Counted from the stretch's first letter, positions 7,793-17,735 are shown. The stretch: 64,000 bases of DNA from an uncultured Brevibacillus sp. (GCF_947502445.1 NZ_CANMZW010000030.1:1-64000), one strand, 5' to 3'. Notes: a model not told the origin generated them from the sequence alone. Numbers and translations are program-made.

Positions 7793-8805
7793 GTCTGTTC
7801 CTTCGGGATCAATGGGCTTTCGCAGCCTTTTTTCTCGTCCAGTTAATTCTTTTAATCTTGATTTTTGCTATGGATGGCTATTGGAATGAATCGTTAATCA
7901 TTTACGTAGTCTTTTTGTCTTTGTTTTTTGCAGGAGCTTTTCTGGTCGTTCGGTACTTGACGCATCGAACAATTTATCAGCGTCTGAGCAAGCCAGTGGA
8001 ATCGTTGGAAGAGCTGACGCAAACTCATGGTAATGCTGCCCTGTGCCGCGCGCTGGATGAAAACTGCCTGGAGCATTACCGCTTGTACAAAGAGCAGCTG
8101 CATGCCTATGAGAATAAGCAGCGCGATCACACTACGTTTATTCAGCAATGGGTGCACCAGATGAAAACGCCGATTTCGGTTATTCATCTTCTGCTCCAGG
8201 ATGAGGATGATTCGACTGCTGAGAGCATTCGGGAAGAAGTCGATCGAATTAAACGCGGGCTGGAAACTGTACTCTACATAGCTCGTCTGGATCGTTTCGA
8301 GCAGGACTTTCTCATCGAGCCTGTATCTTTGCGGGGGATGGTGCAAAACGTACTCGCCGAAAACAAACGCCTGTTTATCCGCAACCAGGTTTATCCGGAG
8401 GTAAAAATCGATGAGCAGTGGAGGGTGGAGTCAGACGAAAAGTGGCTGTCCTTTGTGCTCAATCAGCTCTTGACCAATGCAGTCAGATATTCAGCTGGCA
8501 AAAGCAATAAGGTGACGATCCGTGCCTATGAACGAGGAGCTAGCGTTTTGCTGGAGGTCCAGGACTATGGAATCGGCATTCCGCCTGAAGATATTCGGCG
8601 CGTGTTTCAACCGTATTTTACGGGAGAAAATGGACGTAAGTACCCGGAATCGACGGGGATGGGGCTCTATTTGGTCAAGGAAATTTGTGGCCGATTGGAG
8701 CACAGTGTCGAAATGGAGTCGGAGGTAGGCGTAGGTACGACAATTCGGATTGTCTTATCTGCGGTTGTTCCAATCTTACAAGATCGTAAGCTTCCTGAAA
8801 GTTAA
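7789..8805 (+). CDS. BceS-like intramembrane-sensing histidine kinase
   Basis: This 338-residue kinase has two membrane helices (about 9-27 and 35-56) joined by a very short outer loop, the mark of intramembrane-sensing kinases that read the state of their ABC transporter. The phospho-acceptor His123 is in QWVHQMKTP. An N-box (LLTNAVRYS) and G-boxes (GIGIPPEDI, GMGLYLVK) follow. ATG 7789 overlaps the regulator stop (ATGA) and follows GGGAGG; a TTG 15 bases upstream is less likely. The last codons hold the operator of the downstream bceAB genes. Confidence 0.88.
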   Translation: MSLFLRDQWAFAAFFLVQLILLILIFAMDGYWNESLIIYVVFLSLFFAGAFLVVRYLTHRTIYQRLSKPVESLEELTQTHGNAALCRALDENCLEHYRLYKEQLHAYENKQRDHTTFIQQWVHQMKTPISVIHLLLQDEDDSTAESIREEVDRIKRGLETVLYIARLDRFEQDFLIEPVSLRGMVQNVLAENKRLFIRNQVYPEVKIDEQWRVESDEKWLSFVLNQLLTNAVRYSAGKSNKVTIRAYERGASVLLEVQDYGIGIPPEDIRRVFQPYFTGENGRKYPESTGMGLYLVKEICGRLEHSVEMESEVGVGTTIRIVLSAVVPILQDRKLPES

Positions 8806-8840
8806 TTCGATAGCTAGGTAACACACGATTTTCGTATAGT
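8775..8840 (+). promoter_or_regulatory. BceR-type operator and promoter of bceAB
   Basis: CTTACA-AGAT-CGTAAG (8775-8790) is a one-mismatch inverted repeat of the BceR pattern inside the 3' end of the kinase gene. A -10 TATAGT lies at 8835-8840, 44 bases downstream. This matches the spacing of the unit at 6038-6102, including a shared CTGAAAGTTAA-type stretch after the repeat. The promoter position excludes TTG 8840 as the start of the ATPase gene. Confidence 0.7.
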
Positions 8841-8872
8841 TGGAGCATGATGAAAGAAAAAGGGTGAATCGC

Positions 8873-9643
8873 ATGGAAATGCTTGCAGTAAAAAGCCTTA
8901 GCAAAATATACGGGGGCAAGGTAACTTACCGCGCGTTGACTGATATTGACTTTACGATCCGCAAGGGAGAGTTTGTAGGCATCATGGGTCCGTCAGGGAG
9001 TGGAAAGACTACGCTTTTGAACATGATTTCCACGATCGACAGCCCTACTTCTGGCGCTGTCTTACTGAATGGAACGAACCCTCATCTGCTGAAAAAGCAA
9101 AAGCTGGCTTTATTTCGCAGGCGTGAATTAGGTTTTGTCTTTCAAGACTTCAATCTCTTGGATACACTGACGATTGGAGAAAATATAGTATTACCGCTCA
9201 CACTCGATGGTGTGGATGTCACGATGATTGAAGAAAAGCTGCAAGCGCTGGCAGCCAAGCTGGGGATTGCGGAAATATTGGAGAAGCGCACGTATGAGGT
9301 CTCCGGCGGTCAACGTCAGCGAGCAGCGATTGCGCGAGCTATAATTCATACACCATCACTCTTGCTGGCGGATGAGCCGACAGGCAATCTCGACTCCAAG
9401 TCTTCTCGCAATGTGATGGAGACGCTGGAGGCTATCAATAAGTCCGAAAATACAACGATGATGATGGTGACACATGATGCCCTCGCCGCAAGCTACTGTC
9501 ATCGTGTCATTTTTATCAAAGACGGTCAGTTGCACAATGAAATGTACCGTGGCGAGAGCCGTCAGGTTTTTTTCCAGAAAATCATTGACGCGTTGTCGTT
9601 CTTGGGGGGCAATACGTATGACCTTTCGACAATTCGCGTGTAA
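8873..9643 (+). CDS. BceA-like ABC transporter ATP-binding protein
   Basis: This 256-residue ATPase of the peptide-resistance (Pep7E) transporters has Walker A GPSGSGKTT, signature VSGGQRQRA and Walker B LLADEPTGNLD. It should drive BceB in removing or releasing cell-wall-targeting peptide antibiotics from their lipid targets. ATG 8873 is chosen because AAAAAGGGTG lies just before it and the promoter -10 ends at 8840. The gene overlaps the permease gene by 26 bases. The family also matches YxdL/PsdA, so the inducing peptide is not known. Confidence 0.88.
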   Translation: MEMLAVKSLSKIYGGKVTYRALTDIDFTIRKGEFVGIMGPSGSGKTTLLNMISTIDSPTSGAVLLNGTNPHLLKKQKLALFRRRELGFVFQDFNLLDTLTIGENIVLPLTLDGVDVTMIEEKLQALAAKLGIAEILEKRTYEVSGGQRQRAAIARAIIHTPSLLLADEPTGNLDSKSSRNVMETLEAINKSENTTMMMVTHDALAASYCHRVIFIKDGQLHNEMYRGESRQVFFQKIIDALSFLGGNTYDLSTIRV

Positions 9644-11498
9644 TAACGTCTTACGGAACAAGCGCACATACGCAGCTTTTTTCCTTAGCAGTGTCTTTTC
9701 CGTTATGATCTTTTTCGTTTACGCGATGTTTATTTTCCATCCAGCTATTGCGGATGAGGAAATCCATGAATCGGTTGCTACAGGAATGATGGTTGCAGAA
9801 TACATCATTTTTCTGTTTTCGTTTTTCTTTTTGTTTTATTGCGTGGGAGCTTTTTTGAAGAAGCGGGAAAAAGAATTCGGAATTTTGTTCGTACACGGGA
9901 TGACTCCGATGCAGCGAAACTGGCTCGTGATTTTGGAGAATATGCTGATCGGGATCGTGTCGATCATCTTCGGGATTGGACTTGGGCTAGTATTAGCCAA
10001 GCTGTTTTTCCAATTTGCGGGCTTTTTGCTTGACGTAAAGGCCCTGCCCTTTTACTTACCGTGGCAGGCGATTGGCTTGACGTTCGTTGCCTTTATGGTC
10101 CTGTACGCGGCGATCTCGATATTCACGGTGCTGCTCCTGCGCAAACGAAGTCTATTGGACCTGTTGCAGGGGAGCCAACGTCCGAAGCGGGAACCTAAGG
10201 CATCTGTGTTCCTGTCCATTTTGGCGATTGGCTTGCTGGGTACAGCGTACACGCTAGCCCTTACTGCTGACGGGATGTATGTAGCGGTATTGCTTTTTCC
10301 AGTGACCTTCATAACGATTGCGGGCACCTATTTGCTCTTTACGCAATTGAGCGTGTTTTTGATCGGGATTTTAAAAAAGAGAAGGTCTATTTACTGGAAG
10401 AAAACGAACCTGCTTACACTGTCAGATTTGGGCTATCGCATGAAGGACAATGCTCGGATGTTTTTCCTGGTATGTATCGTCTCAACGGTAGCATTTTGTG
10501 CAATTGGAACGCTGGCTGCATTGGCAGGGTCTATACAGGAAACGGTTTTTAAAACGAATCCGTTTGCTTTTGAATATCACACCAAACAAGGAAATCCTGA
10601 AGCGGCCAAGCATCTTTCCTTGATTGAAACAAGCCTTCAGCAGGGCGGTTTTTCATTTGAAAAATATGAGGTCACGATGAAGGTATTGCCCAAAACCGAA
10701 AAGGAAGAAAGCATTGGCGTGGTTAAGCTGGCGGACTACAACAAGATTGCGGTTGCCGCCAATGCAGGACAGCTGCAGGTTGCCGCCAATGAAGTGTTTA
10801 TGCTCGTCAGATGGTTTGGAGATGACATCGAAACAAAAACATTAGATGTGGGAAATACGACTTTGATGGTCAAAACGGATGCGAAGCTCAATCCGCTTTT
10901 GGGTGGGCTTGATTTCCAGCGTCTGGCTGTTGTGCCGAATGTTGTCTACGATCACCTGACAGGATTGAAGGAAGAAACGAGGTACAACTATGCTGTACCT
11001 AGATGGAAAGAAACGCAAGAAATAAGCGTGAAGCTGCAAGAGAGTATCAGCCATAATGGCGACAATTACTACTATGAAGCACGTGCCCCTATCTACCGTC
11101 AACTTAAGCAAATGGCAAATACGTTGCTGTTTATCGGATTGTTTGTCGGAGTTCTGTTCTTTGTAGCGGCAGCCAGCTTTCTTTATTTTCGACTGTATAC
11201 CGATCTGGAGAATGACAAGCGGCAATATGGGGCAATCTCGAAAATCGGACTTTCGGATCGGGAGCTATCCAAGATTGTGACGACACAGATTGCCCTGTTA
11301 TTTTTCGTTCCTATCGTTGTGGCGATTGTTCACAGTGTCGTAGCGTTTGTCTCCTTGCAAAGCTTGCTAAAACTCATGCTGATTACATCGGTAGTGAAGC
11401 CGACAGCGATTGTGCTGCTTAGCTTTGTTGTGGTTCAGGGAATCTACTTCTGGATCATCCGAAACCGCTATTTGTTCCACTTGAAGCGTTCCATGTAA
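9618..11498 (+). CDS. BceB-like ABC transporter permease
   Basis: This 626-residue permease has ten predicted membrane helices and one large outer domain (roughly residues 310-520) between helices 7 and 8, as in BceB, which detects the peptide and controls the kinase. The start ATG 9618 follows a run of G and gives the normal N terminus (a short polar stretch, then the first helix). The frame is open further upstream, but that part only overlaps the ATPase gene. Together with the kinase it should form the sensory complex. A terminator follows after 14 bases. Confidence 0.87.
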   Translation: MTFRQFACNNVLRNKRTYAAFFLSSVFSVMIFFVYAMFIFHPAIADEEIHESVATGMMVAEYIIFLFSFFFLFYCVGAFLKKREKEFGILFVHGMTPMQRNWLVILENMLIGIVSIIFGIGLGLVLAKLFFQFAGFLLDVKALPFYLPWQAIGLTFVAFMVLYAAISIFTVLLLRKRSLLDLLQGSQRPKREPKASVFLSILAIGLLGTAYTLALTADGMYVAVLLFPVTFITIAGTYLLFTQLSVFLIGILKKRRSIYWKKTNLLTLSDLGYRMKDNARMFFLVCIVSTVAFCAIGTLAALAGSIQETVFKTNPFAFEYHTKQGNPEAAKHLSLIETSLQQGGFSFEKYEVTMKVLPKTEKEESIGVVKLADYNKIAVAANAGQLQVAANEVFMLVRWFGDDIETKTLDVGNTTLMVKTDAKLNPLLGGLDFQRLAVVPNVVYDHLTGLKEETRYNYAVPRWKETQEISVKLQESISHNGDNYYYEARAPIYRQLKQMANTLLFIGLFVGVLFFVAAASFLYFRLYTDLENDKRQYGAISKIGLSDRELSKIVTTQIALLFFVPIVVAIVHSVVAFVSLQSLLKLMLITSVVKPTAIVLLSFVVVQGIYFWIIRNRYLFHLKRSM

Positions 11499-11512
11499 AA
11501 ATCAGAGAGCAG

Positions 11513-11545
11513 ACAGCCTCTTCGAAATGGAGAGGCTGTTTTTTC
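11513..11545 (+). terminator. Intrinsic terminator of bceAB
   Basis: ACAGCCTCT (11513-11521) pairs perfectly with AGAGGCTGT (11531-11539), followed by a T-run. The 200 bases after it (11546-11746) are AT-rich; nothing else definite was seen there. Confidence 0.9.
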
Positions 11546-11746
11546 TTTATTTATATAAATAATATCGTTAACAAAAATAAAAGAATGAAAATGCTTTCAA
11601 CAATAAATTTTCTGAATTCATATTGCATGTTGTCGAAATTCGTATTATAGTAACAACAATCATTACGTAATTCGACTGTATTTTATATAAATCTACTGTC
11701 TGAAGGTTATGTTTTAGAAAAACAAGACGAATAAAGGTGTGGTTAT

Positions 11747-12223
11747 ATGGAAGAGATGTTCCGCCGTTCGCTTTATCCCGAATTAGACGATACCGATTAT
11801 GGCATCATTCGGGCCTTACAGGAAAATGCGCGACTGCCATTTACTCAAATCGCAAAGGACCTCGGCGTCACGGAGAAAACAATTCGGATGCGTGTTCAGC
11901 AAATGCAAGACGAAGGTATTCTGAGTCTGGTCGGCATCGTCAATCCGGTCAAGGCAGGGCTTCACGTACAAGCCATTATTCATATCGCCACCGAAGCAGA
12001 CAAATTGGACGAGGTCGTTGCCGCACTGAATGCAATCATAGAGGTTCGCCTGATCGTCCTTACCTCGGGAGAGTACCAGCTGTTCACACAGGTGCTGGTC
12101 AGAAGCTACGATGAATTGTCGCAATTTTTGATGAAAAAGCTTAACAAGATTCCGGGGATTACACGGATCAACGTCATTAACGAACTCAAGATTTTGAAAT
12201 CGAAGTATAACTTCGTCCGCTAA
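11747..12223 (+). CDS. Lrp/AsnC family transcriptional regulator
   Basis: This 158-residue regulator has an N-terminal helix-turn-helix (FTQIAKDLGVTEKTIRMRV, about 27-45) and a C-terminal RAM ligand-binding domain. Lrp proteins sense amino acids as oligomers. It stands alone upstream of, and in the same direction as, a dipeptide transporter and gamma-glutamyltransferase cluster (124-base gap), so it probably controls that cluster in response to an amino acid. That link is inference. The start follows AAAGGTGTGG. Confidence 0.85.
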   Translation: MEEMFRRSLYPELDDTDYGIIRALQENARLPFTQIAKDLGVTEKTIRMRVQQMQDEGILSLVGIVNPVKAGLHVQAIIHIATEADKLDEVVAALNAIIEVRLIVLTSGEYQLFTQVLVRSYDELSQFLMKKLNKIPGITRINVINELKILKSKYNFVR

Positions 12224-12347
12224 AGCGAGGAAGTTCCTTGGAAGGGGGAATGCCATCGGAGAGTCATATTCCGCTGGGATTGCAATTTTCAAAGTAATTG
12301 GATTTATCTCGAGAGAAAGCAAAGAAAAAAGAAAAGGGGTCATTTAC

Positions 12348-13913
12348 ATGTTTTCAAGCAAAATGAGCAAAGCCATGCTCAGTGCCGTAGTGGGTACTAT
12401 GCTTTTGGTAACAGGATGTGGAGGAGGCGGAGGCAGTGCTAGCACAGATGGCGGCAATACAGCTGCACCAGCACCAGCAACCGGCAAGAAAGTAATTAAC
12501 ATCGGGTTAAAAGCTGACCCACCGTCCATGGACCCGAACAGCTCTACTTCTCTCTACGATCGTCAAGTTTACGCAAGCCTTTATGACAAGCTGTTTGATA
12601 TTGATACAGACGGGAAAGTAGTGCCGATGCTGGCTGAGTCCTATGAAGTAACACCAGACGGCAAAACGTATACGCTGAAGCTCAAGCAAGGCGTAAAATT
12701 TCACGATGGAACTGATTTTGATGCAGAGGCAGTCAAATTCAACTTCGAGCGTAACATGACTGGTGAAAAATCCCGTCGGAAAGGCGAATTGAAATTCGTA
12801 GATTCCGTATCGGTTGTAGATGCACATACAGTAAAAATCCAGATGAAAGAACCGTTCGCTCCATTCCTGTCCGTATTGACAGACCGCTCCGGTATCATCG
12901 TTTCTCCAAAAGCGGTTCAGGAGCATGGCGAACAATATCTCAACCACCCGGTAGGTACTGGCCCGTTCACTTTTGTTGAACAAGTGAAAGGTGACCACGT
13001 AACGCTGAAGAAAAATGAAAACTACTGGAACGGTACCGTAAAAGTAGATGAAGTGAACTACAAAGTATTCACGAACGGAACCGCGAAGGTACAAAACCTG
13101 CGCTCCGGTATGCTCGATATTATCGATGACACACCTGTCAAAGAAATTCCGGTTGTTAAGGGTGATGGAAATCTGCAGCTCATCGCAGAATCTGGACTCG
13201 GCTTCCAAGGGATTTATCTGAACAACTCCCGTGCACCGTTTGATAACAAATTCTTGCGTCAGGCTGTTGACCGTGCGATTGACCGTGAAGCGATCGTAAA
13301 AGTATTGTTCAATGGCTACGCAGCACCTGCACATACTGCATTTACAAAAGGAAGCCTGGCTTACAATGAACAGCTGAACACACCGATTGCTCCAAATGCA
13401 GATGAAATCAAAAATCTTTTGGCACAGGGTGGTAAACCAGACGGATTTGGCTTCAAGCTCTACATCACGACTTCTCCTGAAAACGAACAGCTGGGTGCTG
13501 TACTGCAAAACATGTTGAAGCAATACAACATCAACGTGACTTTGGAAAAACTGGAATACGGTCAATTGATTGAAACAGGCGACAAAGGCGAATTCGATGC
13601 TCTGCAGCTTGGCTGGTCGGGTCGTTTGGACCCAGACCTGAACATCCATGACTGGGTTGTAACTGGCGCTAACAACAACAATGGACGTATCTCTATTCCG
13701 CAACTGGATGAGCTCATTTTGAAAGCTCGTGGGGAACTGGATGAGGCAAAACGTAAGGCACTGTATGATGAAGCAGCAAAGCTCCTGCAAGACGAAGCTG
13801 GCTATGCATACATGTATCACCAATACGTACTGCTTGGCATGAACAAAAAAGTAACCGGATTTACGTTCGTACCGGATGGTATTGTCCGTACTGCAACCCT
13901 GGACAAGCAATAA
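12348..13913 (+). CDS. Peptide ABC transporter substrate-binding lipoprotein (family 5)
   Basis: This 521-residue binding protein of the DppA/OppA/GsiB family captures peptides outside the cell for the permease encoded next. The signal peptide ends in the lipobox VTGC, followed by a Gly-Ser-Ala-Pro-rich linker. The family features ADPPSMDP and YDKLF near the N terminus, and VGTGPF with the LKKNENYW stretch, are present. An AAAAGGGG site precedes ATG 12348. The following ggt gene makes glutathione or other gamma-glutamyl peptides possible substrates, but sequence alone does not settle this. Confidence 0.87.
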   Translation: MFSSKMSKAMLSAVVGTMLLVTGCGGGGGSASTDGGNTAAPAPATGKKVINIGLKADPPSMDPNSSTSLYDRQVYASLYDKLFDIDTDGKVVPMLAESYEVTPDGKTYTLKLKQGVKFHDGTDFDAEAVKFNFERNMTGEKSRRKGELKFVDSVSVVDAHTVKIQMKEPFAPFLSVLTDRSGIIVSPKAVQEHGEQYLNHPVGTGPFTFVEQVKGDHVTLKKNENYWNGTVKVDEVNYKVFTNGTAKVQNLRSGMLDIIDDTPVKEIPVVKGDGNLQLIAESGLGFQGIYLNNSRAPFDNKFLRQAVDRAIDREAIVKVLFNGYAAPAHTAFTKGSLAYNEQLNTPIAPNADEIKNLLAQGGKPDGFGFKLYITTSPENEQLGAVLQNMLKQYNINVTLEKLEYGQLIETGDKGEFDALQLGWSGRLDPDLNIHDWVVTGANNNNGRISIPQLDELILKARGELDEAKRKALYDEAAKLLQDEAGYAYMYHQYVLLGMNKKVTGFTFVPDGIVRTATLDKQ

Positions 13914-13954
13914 AAGCCGTAACACTATAACAGCAAGAGCTAGGAGGAATTGTC

Positions 13955-14911
13955 ATGATGTTCGTGTTTAGACGCCTACTGCTGACAATCCCGATTCTCC
14001 TGCTGGTGTCGATTATGACCTTTTCTTTAATCCATATGATCCCGGGCGATCCTGCCCGGGTCATTTTAGGACAAGAAGCGACACCGGAAGCATATCAGGC
14101 ACTGCGAAGCGAGCTGGGATTGGATCAGCCGATCGTAGTGCAATATTTTTCCTGGCTGGGAAAAGTGATACAGGGTGATTTGGGAATTTCGATTACAGAC
14201 CGAGTACCGGTCTCACAATTAATCATGCAGAGGTTGCCCGCAACGGTAGAGCTTACGATCGGAACGTTTCTGGTAGCCATTCTGATCGCCTTTCCGGCGG
14301 GAATTCTGGCGGCTGTACGCCGCGGCACCTGGATTGATTACACAAGCACCTTCACCGCACTGGGCGGTATGAGTATTCCGAGCTTTTGGCTGGCTATGAT
14401 GATGATTATCTTTTTTGCAGTAAACAATCAATGGCTGCCTTCATCAGGGTATGTGCCCTTCTTGGAAAATCCGACTCAGAACCTTTTAGCGATGGTACTG
14501 CCTTGTTTGGCCACAGGCCTCAGGGAGTCAGCAGTTTTGATGAGAATGCTGCGTTCTTCTTTGCTCGACGTCGTGAGCATGGACTTTATTCGGACCGCGA
14601 AAGCGAAGGGATTGAACGAAGCAAGAACGATTCTGGGACACGCTTTGCGTAATGCGATGGTTCCAGTGGTGACGACTTCTGGTTTGATGATTGCTGGTTT
14701 ATTAGGTGGTCTCGTCATCACAGAGTCAATCTTTTCGATTCCTGGCTTTGGCCGTTTGATCGTTGAATCCGTATTTAAACGCGACTATGTAACCGTACAA
14801 GGTGCGATTCTCGTATCAGCGGTGCTGGTTGTCATCGTGAACCTGGCAGTAGACATTTTGTACGCCGTTATTGATCCGCGCATCAAGGCTGGGAAAGGAG
14901 CAGGTGAGTGA
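13955..14911 (+). CDS. Dipeptide-type ABC transporter permease (DppB-like)
   Basis: This 318-residue inner-membrane permease has six membrane helices. The N terminus FRRLLLTIPILLLVS and the loop IPGDPARVILG are hallmarks of DppB/GsiC. The EAA-type cytoplasmic loop (FIRTAKAKGLNEARTILGHALRNA) that docks to the ATPases is present near residue 210. AGGAGG precedes the ATG-ATG start. It forms a heterodimer with the next gene product, whose ATG overlaps its stop codon. Confidence 0.9.
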   Translation: MMFVFRRLLLTIPILLLVSIMTFSLIHMIPGDPARVILGQEATPEAYQALRSELGLDQPIVVQYFSWLGKVIQGDLGISITDRVPVSQLIMQRLPATVELTIGTFLVAILIAFPAGILAAVRRGTWIDYTSTFTALGGMSIPSFWLAMMMIIFFAVNNQWLPSSGYVPFLENPTQNLLAMVLPCLATGLRESAVLMRMLRSSLLDVVSMDFIRTAKAKGLNEARTILGHALRNAMVPVVTTSGLMIAGLLGGLVITESIFSIPGFGRLIVESVFKRDYVTVQGAILVSAVLVVIVNLAVDILYAVIDPRIKAGKGAGE

Positions 14912-15741
14912 TGAAAACCGTACGCAAGTTTCTCCGAAATGGTTTGGGCGTCATCGGAGCGGTGATTATCCTCGGATTGATTATTGTGGCCATCTTTGCA
15001 CCACAAATCGCTCCATTTGACCCAAATGCACAAGACTATAACAAAATCCTGATTGCTCCAGATGGTGAGCATTATTTTGGCACTGATGATCTGGGGCGCG
15101 ATATTTTCTCCCGCGTCGTTTACGGTGCACGTATTTCGATTGAAGCCGCACTCATTTCTGTTGGAATTGCCATGCTGATCGGGGTACCAATTGGCCTCTT
15201 GTCCGGGTACTACCGAGGCTTCTGGGATGAATGGGTGGTCATGCGAAGTGTGGACGCGATGCAAGCTTTCCCGTTTTTGATTTTGGCACTGGCGATTTCA
15301 GCCGTTCTTGGCTCCGGGTTCGGTAATGCCATGCTAGCGATCGGTATTGGTTTTGCTCCAGCATTTGTACGTATTACACGCGGTCAGGTCTTGTCTCTGC
15401 GGAATATGGAGTATATTCATGCGGCACGCTCAGTTGGAGTTAAGGATGCACGCATTATTTTCCGCCATATTCTGCCGAATGCGCTCAATCCGATTGTGAT
15501 TCAAGCTACGCTGGCGATGGCATCGGGTATTATTGCCGAGGCGTCTCTGTCTTATCTCGGGTTAGGTGTTCAACCGCCGACACCATCGTGGGGCAGCATG
15601 CTGAACCAAGCGCAAACACTCATGTCCGTTGCGCCATATGCAACGTTTTACCCAGGTATTGCAATCTTTTTAGTCGTGCTCGGTTTTAACTTGTTAGGGG
15701 ATGGCCTGCAGCAGGTTCTAGATCCACGTGCACGCAAATAA
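14911..15741 (+). CDS. Dipeptide-type ABC transporter permease (DppC-like)
   Basis: This 276-residue permease is the partner of the preceding protein. It has an N-terminal cytoplasmic stretch, a first helix near 15-35, the family motif HYFGTDDLGRDIFSR, and the coupling loop EYIHAARSVGVKDARIIFRHILPNA. ATG 14911 is preferred over GTG 14908 because AAAGGAG ends 10 bases before it; the start shares one base with the upstream stop. The length is normal for DppC/GsiD. Confidence 0.9.
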   Translation: MKTVRKFLRNGLGVIGAVIILGLIIVAIFAPQIAPFDPNAQDYNKILIAPDGEHYFGTDDLGRDIFSRVVYGARISIEAALISVGIAMLIGVPIGLLSGYYRGFWDEWVVMRSVDAMQAFPFLILALAISAVLGSGFGNAMLAIGIGFAPAFVRITRGQVLSLRNMEYIHAARSVGVKDARIIFRHILPNALNPIVIQATLAMASGIIAEASLSYLGLGVQPPTPSWGSMLNQAQTLMSVAPYATFYPGIAIFLVVLGFNLLGDGLQQVLDPRARK

Positions 15742-15777
15742 TAAATGTCCTAACACGGGATAAAAGGAGTGGAGCAG

Positions 15778-16752
15778 ATGACGACCATCTTGGAAGTAGA
15801 ACAACTGAGAACCCGGTTTCGTACGGACAGCGGTGTCGTCAGTGTCGTTGACGGCGTCGACTTCTCCATCCGTGCCGGCGAAACGCTGGGCGTCGTGGGT
15901 GAATCAGGCTGTGGTAAAAGTGTAACCAGTCTGTCGATCATGCGTCTCTTGCCGCCAAACGGAAGCACAGGCGGAACCATTCGTTTTAACGGAAAAAACG
16001 TATTGGATCTGTCGGAAAAGGAAATGCAGGGCGTTCGAGGCAACGAAATCGCCATGATCTTTCAGGAACCAATGACCTCTCTCAATCCGCTGCATACAGT
16101 AGGCAAGCAGATTGAGGAAGCAGTCATGCTGCATATGAATGTAAGCAAAGCACAGGCAAAGGAGCGGGCAATCGCCATGCTCAAAGCGGTGGGAATGCCG
16201 CGAGCGGAAGAAATTTACGGAGAGTTTCCACACCAGCTATCAGGCGGGATGCGTCAGCGAGTAATGATTGCCATGGCGATGTCATGTGATCCCAAGCTGA
16301 TTATCGCCGACGAACCGACGACAGCGCTGGACGTGACGATCCAGGCACAGATTCTTGATCTCATGCGTGATTTGAAAGAAAAGACTGGGACTTCGATCAT
16401 GCTGATTACGCATGATTTGGGCGTTGTAGCCGAAATGTGCGACCGCGTTATCGTCATGTACGCGGGGCAGGTGGTGGAAGAAACAGATGTCGATACATTG
16501 TTTGAAAGTCCAAAGCATCCGTATACGATCGGGCTCATGAACTCGATTCCTGAACTGGATGAAGAGCGCGAGTATCTGGAAACCATTCCGGGAGCTGTTC
16601 CATTGCCGCATCAAATGCCGGTCGGCTGCCGTTTTGCCCCGCGCTGCACGCAGGCAATGCCGATCTGTCACGAAAAGCCGCCTGAGCTCTTGCAACTGAA
16701 CGGGCAAAAATGCCGTTGCTGGTTGTACGAAGATAAGGGGGAAGAGGCATGA
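15778..16752 (+). CDS. Dipeptide-type ABC transporter ATPase (DppD-like)
   Basis: This 324-residue ATPase has Walker A GESGCGKS, Q-loop FQEPMTSLNPL, signature LSGGMRQRV and Walker B LIADEPTTALD. The C-terminal oligopeptide-transporter extension carries the Cys cluster (GCRFAPRC...PICHEKPP) that in related ATPases binds an iron-sulfur cluster. ATG 15778 lies eight bases after AAAGGAG, so it is preferred over the GTG nine bases upstream. The gene overlaps dppF by four bases. Confidence 0.9.
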   Translation: MTTILEVEQLRTRFRTDSGVVSVVDGVDFSIRAGETLGVVGESGCGKSVTSLSIMRLLPPNGSTGGTIRFNGKNVLDLSEKEMQGVRGNEIAMIFQEPMTSLNPLHTVGKQIEEAVMLHMNVSKAQAKERAIAMLKAVGMPRAEEIYGEFPHQLSGGMRQRVMIAMAMSCDPKLIIADEPTTALDVTIQAQILDLMRDLKEKTGTSIMLITHDLGVVAEMCDRVIVMYAGQVVEETDVDTLFESPKHPYTIGLMNSIPELDEEREYLETIPGAVPLPHQMPVGCRFAPRCTQAMPICHEKPPELLQLNGQKCRCWLYEDKGEEA

Positions 16753-17735
16753 CAACACCTCTGTTGGAAGTAAAAGGACTGCAGCAGCATTTTCCGATCA
16801 AGGCCGGGTTTTTGAAGCGGACGACAGGACATGTAAAAGCAGTGGATGGCATTGATCTTACGGTTTACCCTGGCGAAACGCTCGGAATCGTAGGCGAATC
16901 GGGATGTGGCAAGTCAACGACAGGTCGCACCATTCTCCGTCTGCTGGAGCCGACCGCAGGAGAGGTTTGGTTTGATGGCAAGGATCTAGCGAAGCTGCCA
17001 AAAGAAGAGATGCGTCAAATGCGCAAGGACTTGCAAATGATTTTTCAGGACCCATACGCTTCCTTGAACCCACGCATGACCATTAAGCAAATTTTGCTGG
17101 AGTCTCTGATGGTGCACAATATTGGCACCAAGGAGGAGCGGGAGCGCACGATCGAAGAAATCATTCAGGTGGTGGGCTTGCGCAAAGAGCATCTGAACCG
17201 TCATCCGCATGATTTTTCCGGCGGACAGCGACAACGGATCGGAATCGCTCGCGCACTCGTTGTGAAGCCGAAGCTGATTATCGCCGATGAGCCTGTATCC
17301 GCTTTGGACGTATCGATTCAGTCACAGGTGCTCAATCTCTTGAAGGATTTGAAAAAGGAATTCAATCTGACCTTGATGTTTATCTCGCATGATTTGTCGG
17401 TAGTCAAGCATTTGTGCGACCGAATTGCGGTCATGTATCTGGGCCGTGTAGTAGAAATTGCTGACAAGCGGATGTTGTTTGAAAACCCGAGCCATCCGTA
17501 TACACGCGCGCTTTTATCGGCGGTACCAGTCGCCAAGCCGCGTCAAAAACGGGACCGGATTTTGTTGACAGGAGATTTGCCAAGCCCGGCGAATCCACCA
17601 AGTGGCTGCACATTCCACCCGCGCTGTCCATACGCGACGGAAATGTGCAAAACGCAGGTGCCGAGTCTGTCTGACATCGGTGAAGGACAACTGGTCTCCT
17701 GCCATCTGGTGCAATCTGGCGAGATCTTCCGCTAG
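16749..17735 (+). CDS. Dipeptide-type ABC transporter ATPase (DppF-like)
   Basis: This 328-residue second ATPase of the importer has Walker A GESGCGKST, the DPYASLNPRMT Q-loop region, signature FSGGQRQRI, Walker B LIADEPVSALD, and a C-terminal HPRCPYATEMC cysteine cluster. Its ATG overlaps the dppD stop (ATGA), so the two are translationally coupled. DppD/DppF pairs form the asymmetric ATPase dimer of type I peptide importers. Confidence 0.9.
   Translation: MTTPLLEVKGLQQHFPIKAGFLKRTTGHVKAVDGIDLTVYPGETLGIVGESGCGKSTTGRTILRLLEPTAGEVWFDGKDLAKLPKEEMRQMRKDLQMIFQDPYASLNPRMTIKQILLESLMVHNIGTKEERERTIEEIIQVVGLRKEHLNRHPHDFSGGQRQRIGIARALVVKPKLIIADEPVSALDVSIQSQVLNLLKDLKKEFNLTLMFISHDLSVVKHLCDRIAVMYLGRVVEIADKRMLFENPSHPYTRALLSAVPVAKPRQKRDRILLTGDLPSPANPPSGCTFHPRCPYATEMCKTQVPSLSDIGEGQLVSCHLVQSGEIFR

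Noticed and set aside
9474..9617. Extended N terminus of the BceB-like permease
   Set aside because: The stretch overlaps the ATPase gene in another frame. ATG 9618 has a G-rich site and matches the usual N terminus.
12507..13925. Long open frame (472 codons) on the minus strand opposite the peptide-binding lipoprotein gene
   Set aside because: It lies wholly antisense to a well-recognised gene, has no ribosome site or family motifs, and results from the codon pattern of the sense gene.
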